Below, piece after piece: positions 18,159-26,852 of a stretch of 64,000 nucleotides of DNA. Source of the DNA: Sulfuritalea sp. (lineage in GTDB: Bacteria > Pseudomonadota > Gammaproteobacteria > Burkholderiales > Rhodocyclaceae); NCBI GenBank assembly GCA_022842325.1, contig JALHPU010000009.1, forward strand, positions 62,001 through 126,000. Direction: 5' to 3'. The notes beneath the pieces were generated by a model that was given only the letters and a program-made list of their open reading frames with translations, did no database searches and was not told the origin of the DNA. A program made the position numbers and the translations under genes. Numbering within the stretch: position 1 is the first letter of the stretch; the number at the start of each line of letters is the position of its first letter.

Positions 18159-20285
18159 ATGGCGCTAAAAATCGGAATCGACGTCGGCGGCACCTTCACC
18201 GACTTCGTGGTCACCCGCGACGACGCCGAACCGGCGATCTACAAGACGCTGTCCACCCCGTCGGATCCTTCGATCGCGGTGGTCAACGGCCTCACCGACA
18301 TCGCCGCCAGCATGAAGCCACCGCTGACGCTGGAAGCCTTCGCGCCGACCATCGACACCATCGTGCACGGCACCACGGTGACCACCAACGCGACGCTGAC
18401 CGGCACCGGCGCCAAGTGCGCGCTGCTGACCACCGAAGGCGTGAGAGACGCCCTGGAAATGCGCCGCGGCATCCGCGAGGAGCAGTACAACAACCGCTAC
18501 ACCAATGTGAAGCCGCTGGTGCCGCGCTACCTGCGCGCCGGCATCACGGGACGGCTGGATCGCCACGGTGCCGAGACGACGCCGCTCGACCTGGCGCAGA
18601 TCAAACAGGCGATCGCCCTGTTCAAGCAGGAAAATGTTGCGGCGGTGTCGATCTGCTTCATGAATTCCTTCGCCAATCCTGCCCACGAACAGGCGGCGGC
18701 GGAGCTGGTCAGGAAGGAAATGCCCGGCGCCTATCTCTCGGTATCGACCGACCTGCTGCCCTCGATCCGCTTCTACGAACGGGTCAGCACCACGGCACTG
18801 AATTCCTATGTCGGCCCCAAGCTCAACCATTACCTCGATCAGCTGGTCGGCCGGCTCAAGGGCATCGGCTTCAAGAACCTGCTCTTGATCATGCAGTCCA
18901 ATGGCGGCGTCATCACGCCCCAGCTGGCGCGCGAGAAGGCGGCCCTGACGCTGCTCTCCGGCCCCGCCGGCGGCCCCGGCGCCGGACTGTTCTATGTGCG
19001 CCTGCATGGCCAGAACAAGTGCATCACCACCGACATGGGCGGCACCAGCTTTGAAGCCTCAGTCGCCGTCGATGCGCCGATGATCAAGAACGACGGCGAG
19101 ATCGCCCGCCACAAGATCGCCCTGCCGATGCTCGACATCCACACCATCGGCGCCGGCGGCGGCTCGATCGGCTGGCTCGACGAAGGCGGCATGCTGCGCA
19201 TGGGTCCGCAAAGCGCTGGCGCCGATCCCGGCCCGGCCTGCTACAGCAAGGGCGGCAAACTGCCGGCCACCACCGATGCCAACGTGGTGCTGGGCTACCT
19301 CGACCCGGGCTTCTTCGCCGGCGGCAAGATGAAGCTCGATGCCGCCGCGGCGCGCGCCGCGATCGAGGAACACATCGCCAAACCGATGGGCCTGTCGGTC
19401 GAGGAAGCCGCGGCCGGCATGTATCGCGTCGCCTGCAACAACATGGCCCAGGGCGTGCGCGAAGTCACCATCAAGCGCGGCTTCGATCCGCGCGAATTCC
19501 CCTTCATTCCCGCCGGCGGCGCCGGCCCGATCCATTCCTGCCTGATCTGCAGCGAACTCGAAATCCCGCTGCAGATCGTGCCGCGCGAATCCTCGGTGCT
19601 GTGTGCCTTCGGCATGCTGATGAGCGAACTCAAGCACGACTTCGTGCGCACCTTCGTTTCCCGCCTCGAAACCATCGACTGGGCAAAGCTCACGGCGATG
19701 ATCGACGAGATGTCGGCCGACGGCACCCGCCAGCTGGTCGAGGAGCGCATCAGCGAGGAACGCCGGCGTTACGACGTCAAGTTCGACTGCCGCTACATCA
19801 AGCAGTACCACGAGGTGTCCTTCACGGTGCCGCGCGAACTGATCGACGCCCGCGATACCGTCGCCATCGCCGCCGCCTTCAATGCCGAGCACAACCGGCT
19901 CTACGGCTATTCGCTGGAAGCGGAGAAGACGCCGATCGAAATCATCAACGTCCGCGTCCAGGCCATCGGCATCACCGACAAGCCGACCTACCGCCAGGAA
20001 GCCTGGAGTGGAGTGGACGCGTCAGGCGCCCTGAAAGGCAAGCGCAGCATGTACATCCCCGAGACCAAGACCTTCCGCGAAACCCCGGTCTACGACGGCC
20101 ACAGGATGCATTACGGCAACCGCGTCACCGGCCCGGCCATGATCGAACAGGAAACCACGGCGATCTTCGTCAGCGATTCCTATGATTGCGCGGTCGATGC
20201 GCTGGGTTCTTTCGTCATCTGGCAGAAGGGCCGCGAGGATCTTGCCGCGGCCTGCTTCAAGCAACAACAGGAGGCACTGGCATGA
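18159..20285 (+). CDS. Hydantoinase/oxoprolinase subunit A-like protein (ATP-dependent lactam opening)
   Basis: 708 residues, typical for HyuA/N-methylhydantoinase A. The N-terminal ASKHA-type phosphate loop GIDVGGTFTDFVV (about 6-18), THGTTVTTNA-like VHGTTVTTNA, and TDMGGTSFEASV (about 290) are the nucleotide-binding motifs of the family. The family hydrolyses or carboxylates lactams and ketones at the cost of ATP. In anaerobic indoleacetate catabolism a HyuAB-like pair opens the oxindole-3-acetate ring to 2-aminophenylsuccinate, the role proposed here. The stop overlaps the start of subunit B (ATGA), so translation is coupled. Confidence 0.85.
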   Translation: MALKIGIDVGGTFTDFVVTRDDAEPAIYKTLSTPSDPSIAVVNGLTDIAASMKPPLTLEAFAPTIDTIVHGTTVTTNATLTGTGAKCALLTTEGVRDALEMRRGIREEQYNNRYTNVKPLVPRYLRAGITGRLDRHGAETTPLDLAQIKQAIALFKQENVAAVSICFMNSFANPAHEQAAAELVRKEMPGAYLSVSTDLLPSIRFYERVSTTALNSYVGPKLNHYLDQLVGRLKGIGFKNLLLIMQSNGGVITPQLAREKAALTLLSGPAGGPGAGLFYVRLHGQNKCITTDMGGTSFEASVAVDAPMIKNDGEIARHKIALPMLDIHTIGAGGGSIGWLDEGGMLRMGPQSAGADPGPACYSKGGKLPATTDANVVLGYLDPGFFAGGKMKLDAAAARAAIEEHIAKPMGLSVEEAAAGMYRVACNNMAQGVREVTIKRGFDPREFPFIPAGGAGPIHSCLICSELEIPLQIVPRESSVLCAFGMLMSELKHDFVRTFVSRLETIDWAKLTAMIDEMSADGTRQLVEERISEERRRYDVKFDCRYIKQYHEVSFTVPRELIDARDTVAIAAAFNAEHNRLYGYSLEAEKTPIEIINVRVQAIGITDKPTYRQEAWSGVDASGALKGKRSMYIPETKTFRETPVYDGHRMHYGNRVTGPAMIEQETTAIFVSDSYDCAVDALGSFVIWQKGREDLAAACFKQQQEALA

Positions 20286-21961
20286 GCACCAAGATCGATC
20301 CCATTCTCCTGTCCGTCTATGCGCGGACCTTCAAGTCGATCACCGACGAGATGAGCATTTCGATGGAGCAGACCACGCGCTCGCCGATTCTGTGCGAGGC
20401 CAAGGACTACGTCACCGGCCTCTACGACGCCGACGGCAACATGCTGGAGCAGACCGAGAACCTGCCGATTCTGGCCTTCTCGCTGGCGCCGGTATGCAAG
20501 TACATCAAGGAATTCTTCGGCGACGAGATCTATCCGGGCGACGTGATCTTTCACAACGACGTGTTCAGTCTGGGTAACCAGAACAACGACGTCGCCGCCT
20601 TCAAGCCGGTGTTCTTCGAGGACAAGCTGGTGGCCTGGACGGCGGTCAAGGGCCACCAGGCCGACATCGGCGGCAATGTCGCCGGCGGCTACAACCCGAA
20701 CGCGGTCGAAGTCTGGCAGGAAGCCCTGCGCATCCCGCCGGTCAAGGTGGTCGAGCGCGGCAAGCTGCGCAAGGACGTGTGGGGCCTGATCTTCGCCAAC
20801 GTGCGGCTCGACATCGTGCAGCACGACATGAAGGCCGAAATGGGCGCCTGCACTGTTGGTGAGCGCCGCCTGCTGGAACTGCTGAAGAAATATGGCGTCG
20901 AGAGCTACGAGAGCCACAAGCAGGCACTGTTCGAGGCCACGCGCAAGATGATGGAAGCCGAGATTGCCAAGATCCCCAACGGCAACTACTCGGGCGAAGG
21001 CTACGTGTATTACGACGGACGCTTCGTCGGCTCGAAGTACACCATTCGCGTGGACATCGAGGTCAAGGACAAGAGCATCAAGTTCGACTACTCGCGCACC
21101 GACCCGCAGACCAACGGCTTCGTGAACGGCACCTTCACCTCCAGCGCCTCAGCCACCATCCTGACCCTGCTGCAGATGGTGAATCCCGACATCCCGCACA
21201 ACGAGGGCATGGTGCAGCCGATCGAGATCATCATTCCGAGCGGCACCATACTGAACGCCGCCTACCCGAAGGCCACCACCTTCGGCAACCACCTCTGCCC
21301 GCCCAACGCCGACGCCATCCAGCGCGCGCTGGCCCCGGTGATGCCCGATCGCGTCACCGCCGGCTGGAACAACCTGCTGGCCTCGCTGACCACCGGCCTC
21401 GACCCGAAGAACAACGAGAAGTACGTGGACATCGGCTTCATGGGCCTCAAGGGAGGTTCCGGCGCCATGCTCGGCACCGACGGCTACGACCACATCGGCA
21501 TGATCGACGCCTCGGGCGGCGTGCTCGACCAGGACTACGAGATGTTCGAGCAGCAGACGCCGCACACCCTGATCAAGCACGAGTTGCTGACCGACTCGGC
21601 CGGCGCCGGACAATGGCGCGGTGGCCTCGGCGTCGAAACCATTTTCAAAATCGGCTCCGACGACACGCAACTGGTGACCTTCGGCGACGGCGATTTCGAA
21701 CCGGCCTTCGGCCTCTTCGGCGGCGGTGAAGGCGGCCTCAACTTCATCCGTCTGCACTACCCCGACGGTCAGACCGTGGTACCCAAGAACAAGGACCTGA
21801 TCACCGGCGTGCCGATGGGTACCACCTACCACCAGGTCGCCAGCGGCGGCGGCGGTTACGGCGACCCGAAGAAGCGCGACCGCAAGCTGCTGGCCGAGGA
21901 GATTCGCAACGGCGTGATCACGAAGGAAGCGGCGATGCGAGATTACGGGTACAGCGAGTGA
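20282..21961 (+). CDS. Hydantoinase/oxoprolinase subunit B-like protein
   Basis: 559 residues, the usual length of HyuB. The N-terminus has DPILLSVYARTFKSITDEMS, followed by FHNDVFSLGNQNNDV and later GGVLDQDYEMFEQQTP and a Gly-rich C-terminus (GGGGYGDPKKRD), all standard for hydantoinase B. It forms a heteromeric ATP-dependent enzyme with subunit A. Start ATG overlaps the stop of hyuA by four bases. A GG-AGG ribosome-binding site lies at the end of hyuA. Together with A it is proposed to hydrolyse the oxindole ring. Acetone- or acetophenone-carboxylase-like activity is an alternative, but the small third subunit of those enzymes is absent. Confidence 0.85.
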   Translation: MSTKIDPILLSVYARTFKSITDEMSISMEQTTRSPILCEAKDYVTGLYDADGNMLEQTENLPILAFSLAPVCKYIKEFFGDEIYPGDVIFHNDVFSLGNQNNDVAAFKPVFFEDKLVAWTAVKGHQADIGGNVAGGYNPNAVEVWQEALRIPPVKVVERGKLRKDVWGLIFANVRLDIVQHDMKAEMGACTVGERRLLELLKKYGVESYESHKQALFEATRKMMEAEIAKIPNGNYSGEGYVYYDGRFVGSKYTIRVDIEVKDKSIKFDYSRTDPQTNGFVNGTFTSSASATILTLLQMVNPDIPHNEGMVQPIEIIIPSGTILNAAYPKATTFGNHLCPPNADAIQRALAPVMPDRVTAGWNNLLASLTTGLDPKNNEKYVDIGFMGLKGGSGAMLGTDGYDHIGMIDASGGVLDQDYEMFEQQTPHTLIKHELLTDSAGAGQWRGGLGVETIFKIGSDDTQLVTFGDGDFEPAFGLFGGGEGGLNFIRLHYPDGQTVVPKNKDLITGVPMGTTYHQVASGGGGYGDPKKRDRKLLAEEIRNGVITKEAAMRDYGYSE

Positions 21962-22012
21962 ATGCTGAGATGAAACACAGTTGTGCTGCTACCTGCGCGC
22001 GATCGTGCCGCC

Positions 22013-22329
22013 AGGGTGCCCTGCCCCGCTCCATGTCCCCCGTCGTTGGCCTTCGGCCAACTCCTCCTCCTTTACTTGCGCGGAACAGGGCACCCTACCG
22101 TCACGATCCGGAAACGCCGCGCCGGTTTGCGGTAGCAAGGCAAAGACATTTCTCGCCCGGGGTGTCGGGTGTCCGATTCCCGCAAGTAAAGGAGGGCGTA
22201 GGCAGGGTTTCGCGGAGCACTGCTCCGCGCTGCCGAAGCCGGCTTGCCATGCAGGGCAAGCCGTGGGCGGGCCGGCGCTTTTTCGGCCCGGGGGACATGG
22301 AGGGAATCGGACACCCGACGCCCCGGGCG
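22013..22329. repeat. Mosaic of interleaved inverted repeats inside the catabolic operon
   Basis: About 320 bases with no gene. Perfect or near-perfect inverted pairs: 22013-22023 with 22086-22096 (11 bp); 22029-22042 with 22289-22302 (14 bp); 22066-22080 with 22181-22195 (15 bp); 22154-22181 with 22302-22329 (28 bp, one mismatch). Local hairpins lie at 22045-22061 (loop TTC), 22212-22228 (loop ACT) and 22240-22263. The arms cross, so they cannot all pair at once; this looks like nested insertion of small palindromic (REP/REPIN-like) elements. It separates hyuB from the acyl-CoA dehydrogenase and may cause mRNA processing or attenuation within the operon. Confidence 0.7.
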
Positions 22330-22365
22330 CGCACCGACCGTCGCACCGACCGTGTCTGAACAACC

Positions 22366-23499
22366 ATGAATTTCGAACTCACCGAAGACCAGCAACAGAT
22401 CCGCGATACCTTCGCGAGGTTCTGCGACGAGCGCATCGCGCCGCAGGCGGCCGCACTGGACGAAGCGAAGCAATACCCGCACGCCCTGTTCCAGGAACTG
22501 GCCGCGCTCGGCTTCTTCGGCATGCGCTATCCCGAAGAAGTCGGCGGTAGCGGTACGGCGCTGACCGAGTTCGCCCTTGCGCTGCAGGAGATCGCGCGCG
22601 GCTCGATGTCGCTGGCCGGCGCCGTGGCCATGCAATCGCTGATGGGCACCAAGTTCCTGCACCTGCTGGGCAACGAAGACATCATCGAGCGCCTGTTCAA
22701 GCCGGCGCTGCGCGGCGAGAAGATCGGCGCGATCTGCATGACCGAGCCGAATGCCGGTTCCGACCTCGACTCGATCGCCACCACGGCGAAGAAGGTCGAC
22801 GGCGGCTACGTCATCAATGGCCAGAAGACCTGGATCACCTCGGCGCCGGTGGCGGATTTCTTCACGGTCTTCGCCAGGGCCGGCGAGGAGAAGAAGCTGA
22901 CCATCTTCCTCGTCGAGAAGCATTTCAAGGGCATTACCGTCGGCCGCGAAATCCACAAGATGGGCGTCTGGGCGCTGCCGACTTCCGAAGTCGCTTTCGA
23001 CGAATGCTTCGTCCCCGACAGCCATCGCCTGTCGAAGGAGGAAGGCGACGGCGAAGGCCACCTGCGCAAGACCCTGGGCGAAATCCGCATCATCACCGGC
23101 GCCATGGGGCTCGGCGTGGCACGCGCGGCGCTGGCCGAAGCGGTGCGCTACGCCGGCGAACGCAAGCAGTTCGGCAAAGCGATCAACCGCTACCAGGCGA
23201 TCCAGATGAAGCTGGCCGAGATGGCCACCGAACTCGAAGCCGCCGAGCATCTGGTGTATTACGCCGCCTGGCGGCGCGATGCGGGCAAGCCGTATCACAA
23301 GGAAGCGGCGATGGCCAAGCTGTTCGCCACCGAAACCGCGGCCACCGTCTGCGACAAGGCCGCACGGGTGTTCGCCTCCTACGGCTACGCCATGGAATAC
23401 CCGGTGCAGCGCTATCTGCGCGATGTGCGCTTCACGCTGATCGGCGGCGGCACCAGCGAAATTCTCAAACTCATCATTGCCAAGGAAGTATCGTCATGA
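22366..23499 (+). CDS. iaaF: Decarboxylating acyl-CoA dehydrogenase, IaaF-like (arylmalonyl-CoA to cinnamoyl-CoA)
   Basis: 377 residues with all acyl-CoA dehydrogenase domains: ICMTEPNAGSDL and NGQKTWITSA flavin-binding region, ERKQFGKAI, and the EYPVQRYLRD helix. The canonical catalytic Glu (in IYEGT of most members) is Gly361 here (IGGGTSEI). The alternative position used by isovaleryl-CoA dehydrogenase aligns with Ile240, with Glu239 next to it. Loss of the base fits the IaaF enzyme of Aromatoleum aromaticum, which oxidises benzylmalonyl-CoA to cinnamoyl-CoA with loss of CO2 in place of proton abstraction. The next gene overlaps it by ATGA. Function is inferred from this feature plus the neighbouring mutase. 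Confidence 0.85.
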   Translation: MNFELTEDQQQIRDTFARFCDERIAPQAAALDEAKQYPHALFQELAALGFFGMRYPEEVGGSGTALTEFALALQEIARGSMSLAGAVAMQSLMGTKFLHLLGNEDIIERLFKPALRGEKIGAICMTEPNAGSDLDSIATTAKKVDGGYVINGQKTWITSAPVADFFTVFARAGEEKKLTIFLVEKHFKGITVGREIHKMGVWALPTSEVAFDECFVPDSHRLSKEEGDGEGHLRKTLGEIRIITGAMGLGVARAALAEAVRYAGERKQFGKAINRYQAIQMKLAEMATELEAAEHLVYYAAWRRDAGKPYHKEAAMAKLFATETAATVCDKAARVFASYGYAMEYPVQRYLRDVRFTLIGGGTSEILKLIIAKEVSS

Positions 23500-23897
23500 G
23501 CGCATCACAGCGCAGGATAAAAGTCCTGCTCGGCAAGCCCGGCCTCGACGGCCACGATCAGGGCGCCAAGGTCGTCGCGCGGGCCATGATGGACGCCGGC
23601 TTCGAGGTCATTTACACCGGCCTGCGCCAGACCCCGGAGCAGATCGCCCGCATCTCCCTCGAAGAGGACGTCGACGTGATCTCGCTCTCCAGTATGGCCG
23701 GTTCGCATATCCCCTTCTGCCGCAAGCTCAAGCCGCTGCTCGAAGCCAATGGCCTGACCGACAAGCTCTGGGTGATCGGCGGCAACCTGCCGGCACAGGA
23801 CCACGACGCGCTGCGCGAACTGGGCTTCAGGGGCATCTTCCCATCTGGTTCGAAACTCGATGCGATCACCGAGTTCATCCGGAGCAATGTGAAATGA
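23496..23897 (+). CDS. B12-binding small subunit of acyl-CoA mutase
   Basis: 133 residues, the size of stand-alone cobalamin-binding subunits such as IcmB or HcmB. The base-off/His-on motif DGHDQG (residues 18-23) supplies the cobalt-ligating His20. LSSMAGSHIP and IGGNLP are the other two loops that hold the dimethylbenzimidazole tail. It pairs with the large subunit encoded directly downstream. Starts overlap at both ends (ATGA with the dehydrogenase, ATGA with the large subunit), so the three proteins should be made in step. ATG 23496 is chosen because family similarity starts there. Confidence 0.9.
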   Translation: MSASQRRIKVLLGKPGLDGHDQGAKVVARAMMDAGFEVIYTGLRQTPEQIARISLEEDVDVISLSSMAGSHIPFCRKLKPLLEANGLTDKLWVIGGNLPAQDHDALRELGFRGIFPSGSKLDAITEFIRSNVK

Positions 23898-25507
23898 ACG
23901 CCCCACAGAAACCCGCAATGAAGAAAGTCATCAACGAGTCAGGCATCGAGGTCAAGCCGCTGTACACGGCGGCGGACGTCGAAGCCAGCGGCGGCATGCA
24001 GATGGTCGGCGAACCCGGCCAGTATCCCTTCACCCGCGGCATTCACCGCGAGATGTACCGCAAGCAGCCCTGGACCATGCGCCAGTACGCCGGCTTCGGC
24101 AATCCGGCGGATACCAACCAGCGCTTCAAGTACCTGATCGCCAACGGCCAGACCGGCCTCAACGTCGCCTTCGACCTGCCGACCCAGATCGGCCTCGACT
24201 CCGACGATCCGCTGGCCGAGGGCGAGATCGGCCGCGTCGGCATGTCGATCGACACCCTGCGCGACTTCGAGATTGCCTTCGACGGCATCGACCTGAAGAA
24301 AATCACCGTGTCGCTGACCATCAACGGCGCGGCGGCGATCCTGATCGCCATGTACCTGGCGATGGCGGAAAAACGCGGTTACGACATCAAGGAACTGCGC
24401 GGTACGGCGCAGAACGACATCCTCAAGGAATTCATCGGTCGCGGCACCTGGATCTTTCCGGTGGAGCCCTCGATCCGCCTGGTCGGCGACACCATCGAGT
24501 ACTGCGCCACGCACGCGCCGAAGTACACCCCGGTGTCGGTCTGCGGCTACCACATCCGCGAATCCGGGGCGACGCCGGCACAGGAAATCGCCTACGCCTT
24601 CTGCATCGCCAAGGCCTATGCCGACGATGCGATCAAGCGCGGCCTGTCGGTGGACGAATTCGCCGGACGGCTCTCTTACAACTTCAACATCTTCGGCAAC
24701 ATCTTCGAGCAGGTGTGCAAGTTCCGCGCCGGTCGCGGCCTGTGGGCCAAGATCATGAAGGAGCAGTACGGCGCCGAGAAGCCCGGCTCGATGTGGCTGC
24801 GCATGATCGCCGCCGGCGGCGGCGGCGGCCTGACCTTCGAGCAGCCCGAAGTCAACATCGTGCGCGGCGCCTATTACGCACTGATCTCGGCCCTGTCCGG
24901 CACGCAGACCATGGCGCTGTGTTCCTACGACGAGGCCTACACCATTCCTACCGAGTACTCGGCGCGCCTCTCGCTGCGAACCATGCAGCTGCTGATCGAG
25001 GAAATGGGCCTGACCGAAACAGTCGATCCGCTGGCGGGATCGTTCTATGTCGAGACCATGACCAACGAAATGCGCAAGAAGATGGAGGAAATCATGGCCG
25101 AGGTCGATGCCCAGGGCGGCATCGTCAAGATGGTGGCCGAGGGCACGATCCAGGCCAAGGTCTCGGCCCAGGCCTACGGCATGCAGCGCAAGATCGAATC
25201 CGGCGAATTCCCCAAGGTCGGCGTCAACTGCTACAGGAACGAGCAGGAGGAAGACCACCCGGTCGAATTCCACCCCTACAACGAGGACGACGCGCGGGTG
25301 CAGATCGAGAGCCTCAGGCGCATCCGCGCCGAACGCGACAACAAGGCGGTGGAAGCCGCGCTGGCCCGTCTGCGCAAGGATGCGGCAGCAGGTACCAACG
25401 TCATGCCGGCGCTGGTCGAGGCGGTCAAGGCTTACGCCAGCGTCGGCGAAATGACGAAAGAGCTTGTCAATGTATTCGGGCGCTACCAGGAACCGATCCG
25501 CTTCTAA
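23894..25507 (+). CDS. Coenzyme B12-dependent acyl-CoA mutase large subunit (carboxylate-substrate type)
   Basis: 537-residue TIM-barrel subunit. Against Propionibacterium methylmalonyl-CoA mutase it aligns with a constant offset of 24: Tyr65, Gln173, Arg183 and His220 correspond to Tyr89, Gln197, Arg207 and His244. The Tyr/Arg pair marks substrates with a second carboxylate and argues against isobutyryl-CoA mutase (Phe/Gln) and 2-hydroxyisobutyryl-CoA mutase (Ile, Asp). The Ser114 position is Asn90 (GLNVAFD), which may reflect a bulkier substrate. Best fit: 2-aminophenylsuccinyl-CoA to 2-aminobenzylmalonyl-CoA in indoleacetate catabolism. Plain methylmalonyl-CoA mutase is less likely given the separate small subunit and the neighbours. 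Confidence 0.85.
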   Translation: MNAPQKPAMKKVINESGIEVKPLYTAADVEASGGMQMVGEPGQYPFTRGIHREMYRKQPWTMRQYAGFGNPADTNQRFKYLIANGQTGLNVAFDLPTQIGLDSDDPLAEGEIGRVGMSIDTLRDFEIAFDGIDLKKITVSLTINGAAAILIAMYLAMAEKRGYDIKELRGTAQNDILKEFIGRGTWIFPVEPSIRLVGDTIEYCATHAPKYTPVSVCGYHIRESGATPAQEIAYAFCIAKAYADDAIKRGLSVDEFAGRLSYNFNIFGNIFEQVCKFRAGRGLWAKIMKEQYGAEKPGSMWLRMIAAGGGGGLTFEQPEVNIVRGAYYALISALSGTQTMALCSYDEAYTIPTEYSARLSLRTMQLLIEEMGLTETVDPLAGSFYVETMTNEMRKKMEEIMAEVDAQGGIVKMVAEGTIQAKVSAQAYGMQRKIESGEFPKVGVNCYRNEQEEDHPVEFHPYNEDDARVQIESLRRIRAERDNKAVEAALARLRKDAAAGTNVMPALVEAVKAYASVGEMTKELVNVFGRYQEPIRF

Positions 25508-25520
25508 GGATGAACAGCAA

Positions 25521-26370
25521 ATGACCGAACTGAAACATTACTTCGCACCCACCAGCCTCGACCAGGCAGTGGAGTGCCTCAAGGACGGCGACGTGACCAT
25601 ACTCGCCGGGGGCACCGACCTGACCCCGCAAAGCCAGGCCGGCCGGGTCAAGATCAAGCACACGCTGATGAACATCCGGCACATTCCGCAACTGACCGGT
25701 ATCACGCTGGAAGGCAGGGAAATCCGCATCGGCGCGCTGGCCACGATCACCGAAATCATGGAGCACCCGCTGGTCAAGGAACACCTGCCGGTGCTGGTAG
25801 AGGCCTGCGACCATTTCGCCAGCGACCAGATCCGCAATGCCGGCACCATCGGCGGCAACATTTGCAACGCCTCGCCGGCCGGCGACACGCTGATTCCGCT
25901 GTTGGTACTCGACGCCTCGGTCGAGTTGGCCTCGATGCCGGAAGCCAAGCTCTACCGCCATACCATGCCGCTATCGACCTTCTTCGTCGGCCCCGGCAAG
26001 ACGCGCAAGTCGCTCTGCGAACTGGTCACGGGCGTGCGCATTCCGCTGCCGGCGCCCGGCCACGTCGCGCGATTTTTCAAGCTCGGTACGCGTCCGGCGC
26101 TCGACATCTCGACGATTTCGATCGGCGTCGCCGGAACGCTCAAGGATGGCGTGCTGTCCAATGCCAGGGTGGCTTTCGGCGCCGTAGCGCCAACGCCGAC
26201 CCGTGCCGCGCAGACCGAACAGGCGCTGGAAGGTCAGCGCCTCGACGATGCCACGATAGAAAAAATTGCCGCGATCGCCCGCGACGAAGTCAAGCCGATC
26301 GACGACGTGCGCGCCACGGCCTGGTACCGCAAGGAAATGATCCACAACATCACCAAAAGGATACTCAGCC

Positions 26371-26387
<17 letters not shown>
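25521..26387 (+). CDS. Molybdenum hydroxylase FAD-binding subunit
   Basis: 288 residues of the xanthine dehydrogenase/CoxM medium-subunit family. FAD loops are ILAGGTDLTPQ (about 28-38) and IRNAGTIGGNICNASPAGD (about 105-123). There is no extra Cys-rich insertion of the kind that carries a [4Fe-4S] cluster in 4-hydroxybenzoyl-CoA reductase, so electrons probably go [2Fe-2S] to FAD to an external acceptor. ATG 25521 is 14 bases after the mutase gene, with AAGGA upstream; a four-codon frame starting at 25510 precedes it. Part of a three-gene enzyme proposed to hydroxylate indoleacetate at C2 to oxindole-3-acetate. Confidence 0.9.
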
Positions 26388-26841
<454 letters not shown>

Positions 26842-26852
26842 AGGAGCACCCC

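Noticed and set aside
22013..22329. CRISPR array
   Set aside because: The repeats are inverted and of different sequence, not direct repeats with regular spacers, and no cas genes are near.
23894..25507. 2-hydroxyisobutyryl-CoA or isobutyryl-CoA mutase
   Set aside because: The diagnostic positions are Tyr65 and Arg183 (methylmalonyl type), with Ala where 2-hydroxyisobutyryl-CoA mutase has its diagnostic Asp and no Phe/Gln pair of isobutyryl-CoA mutase.
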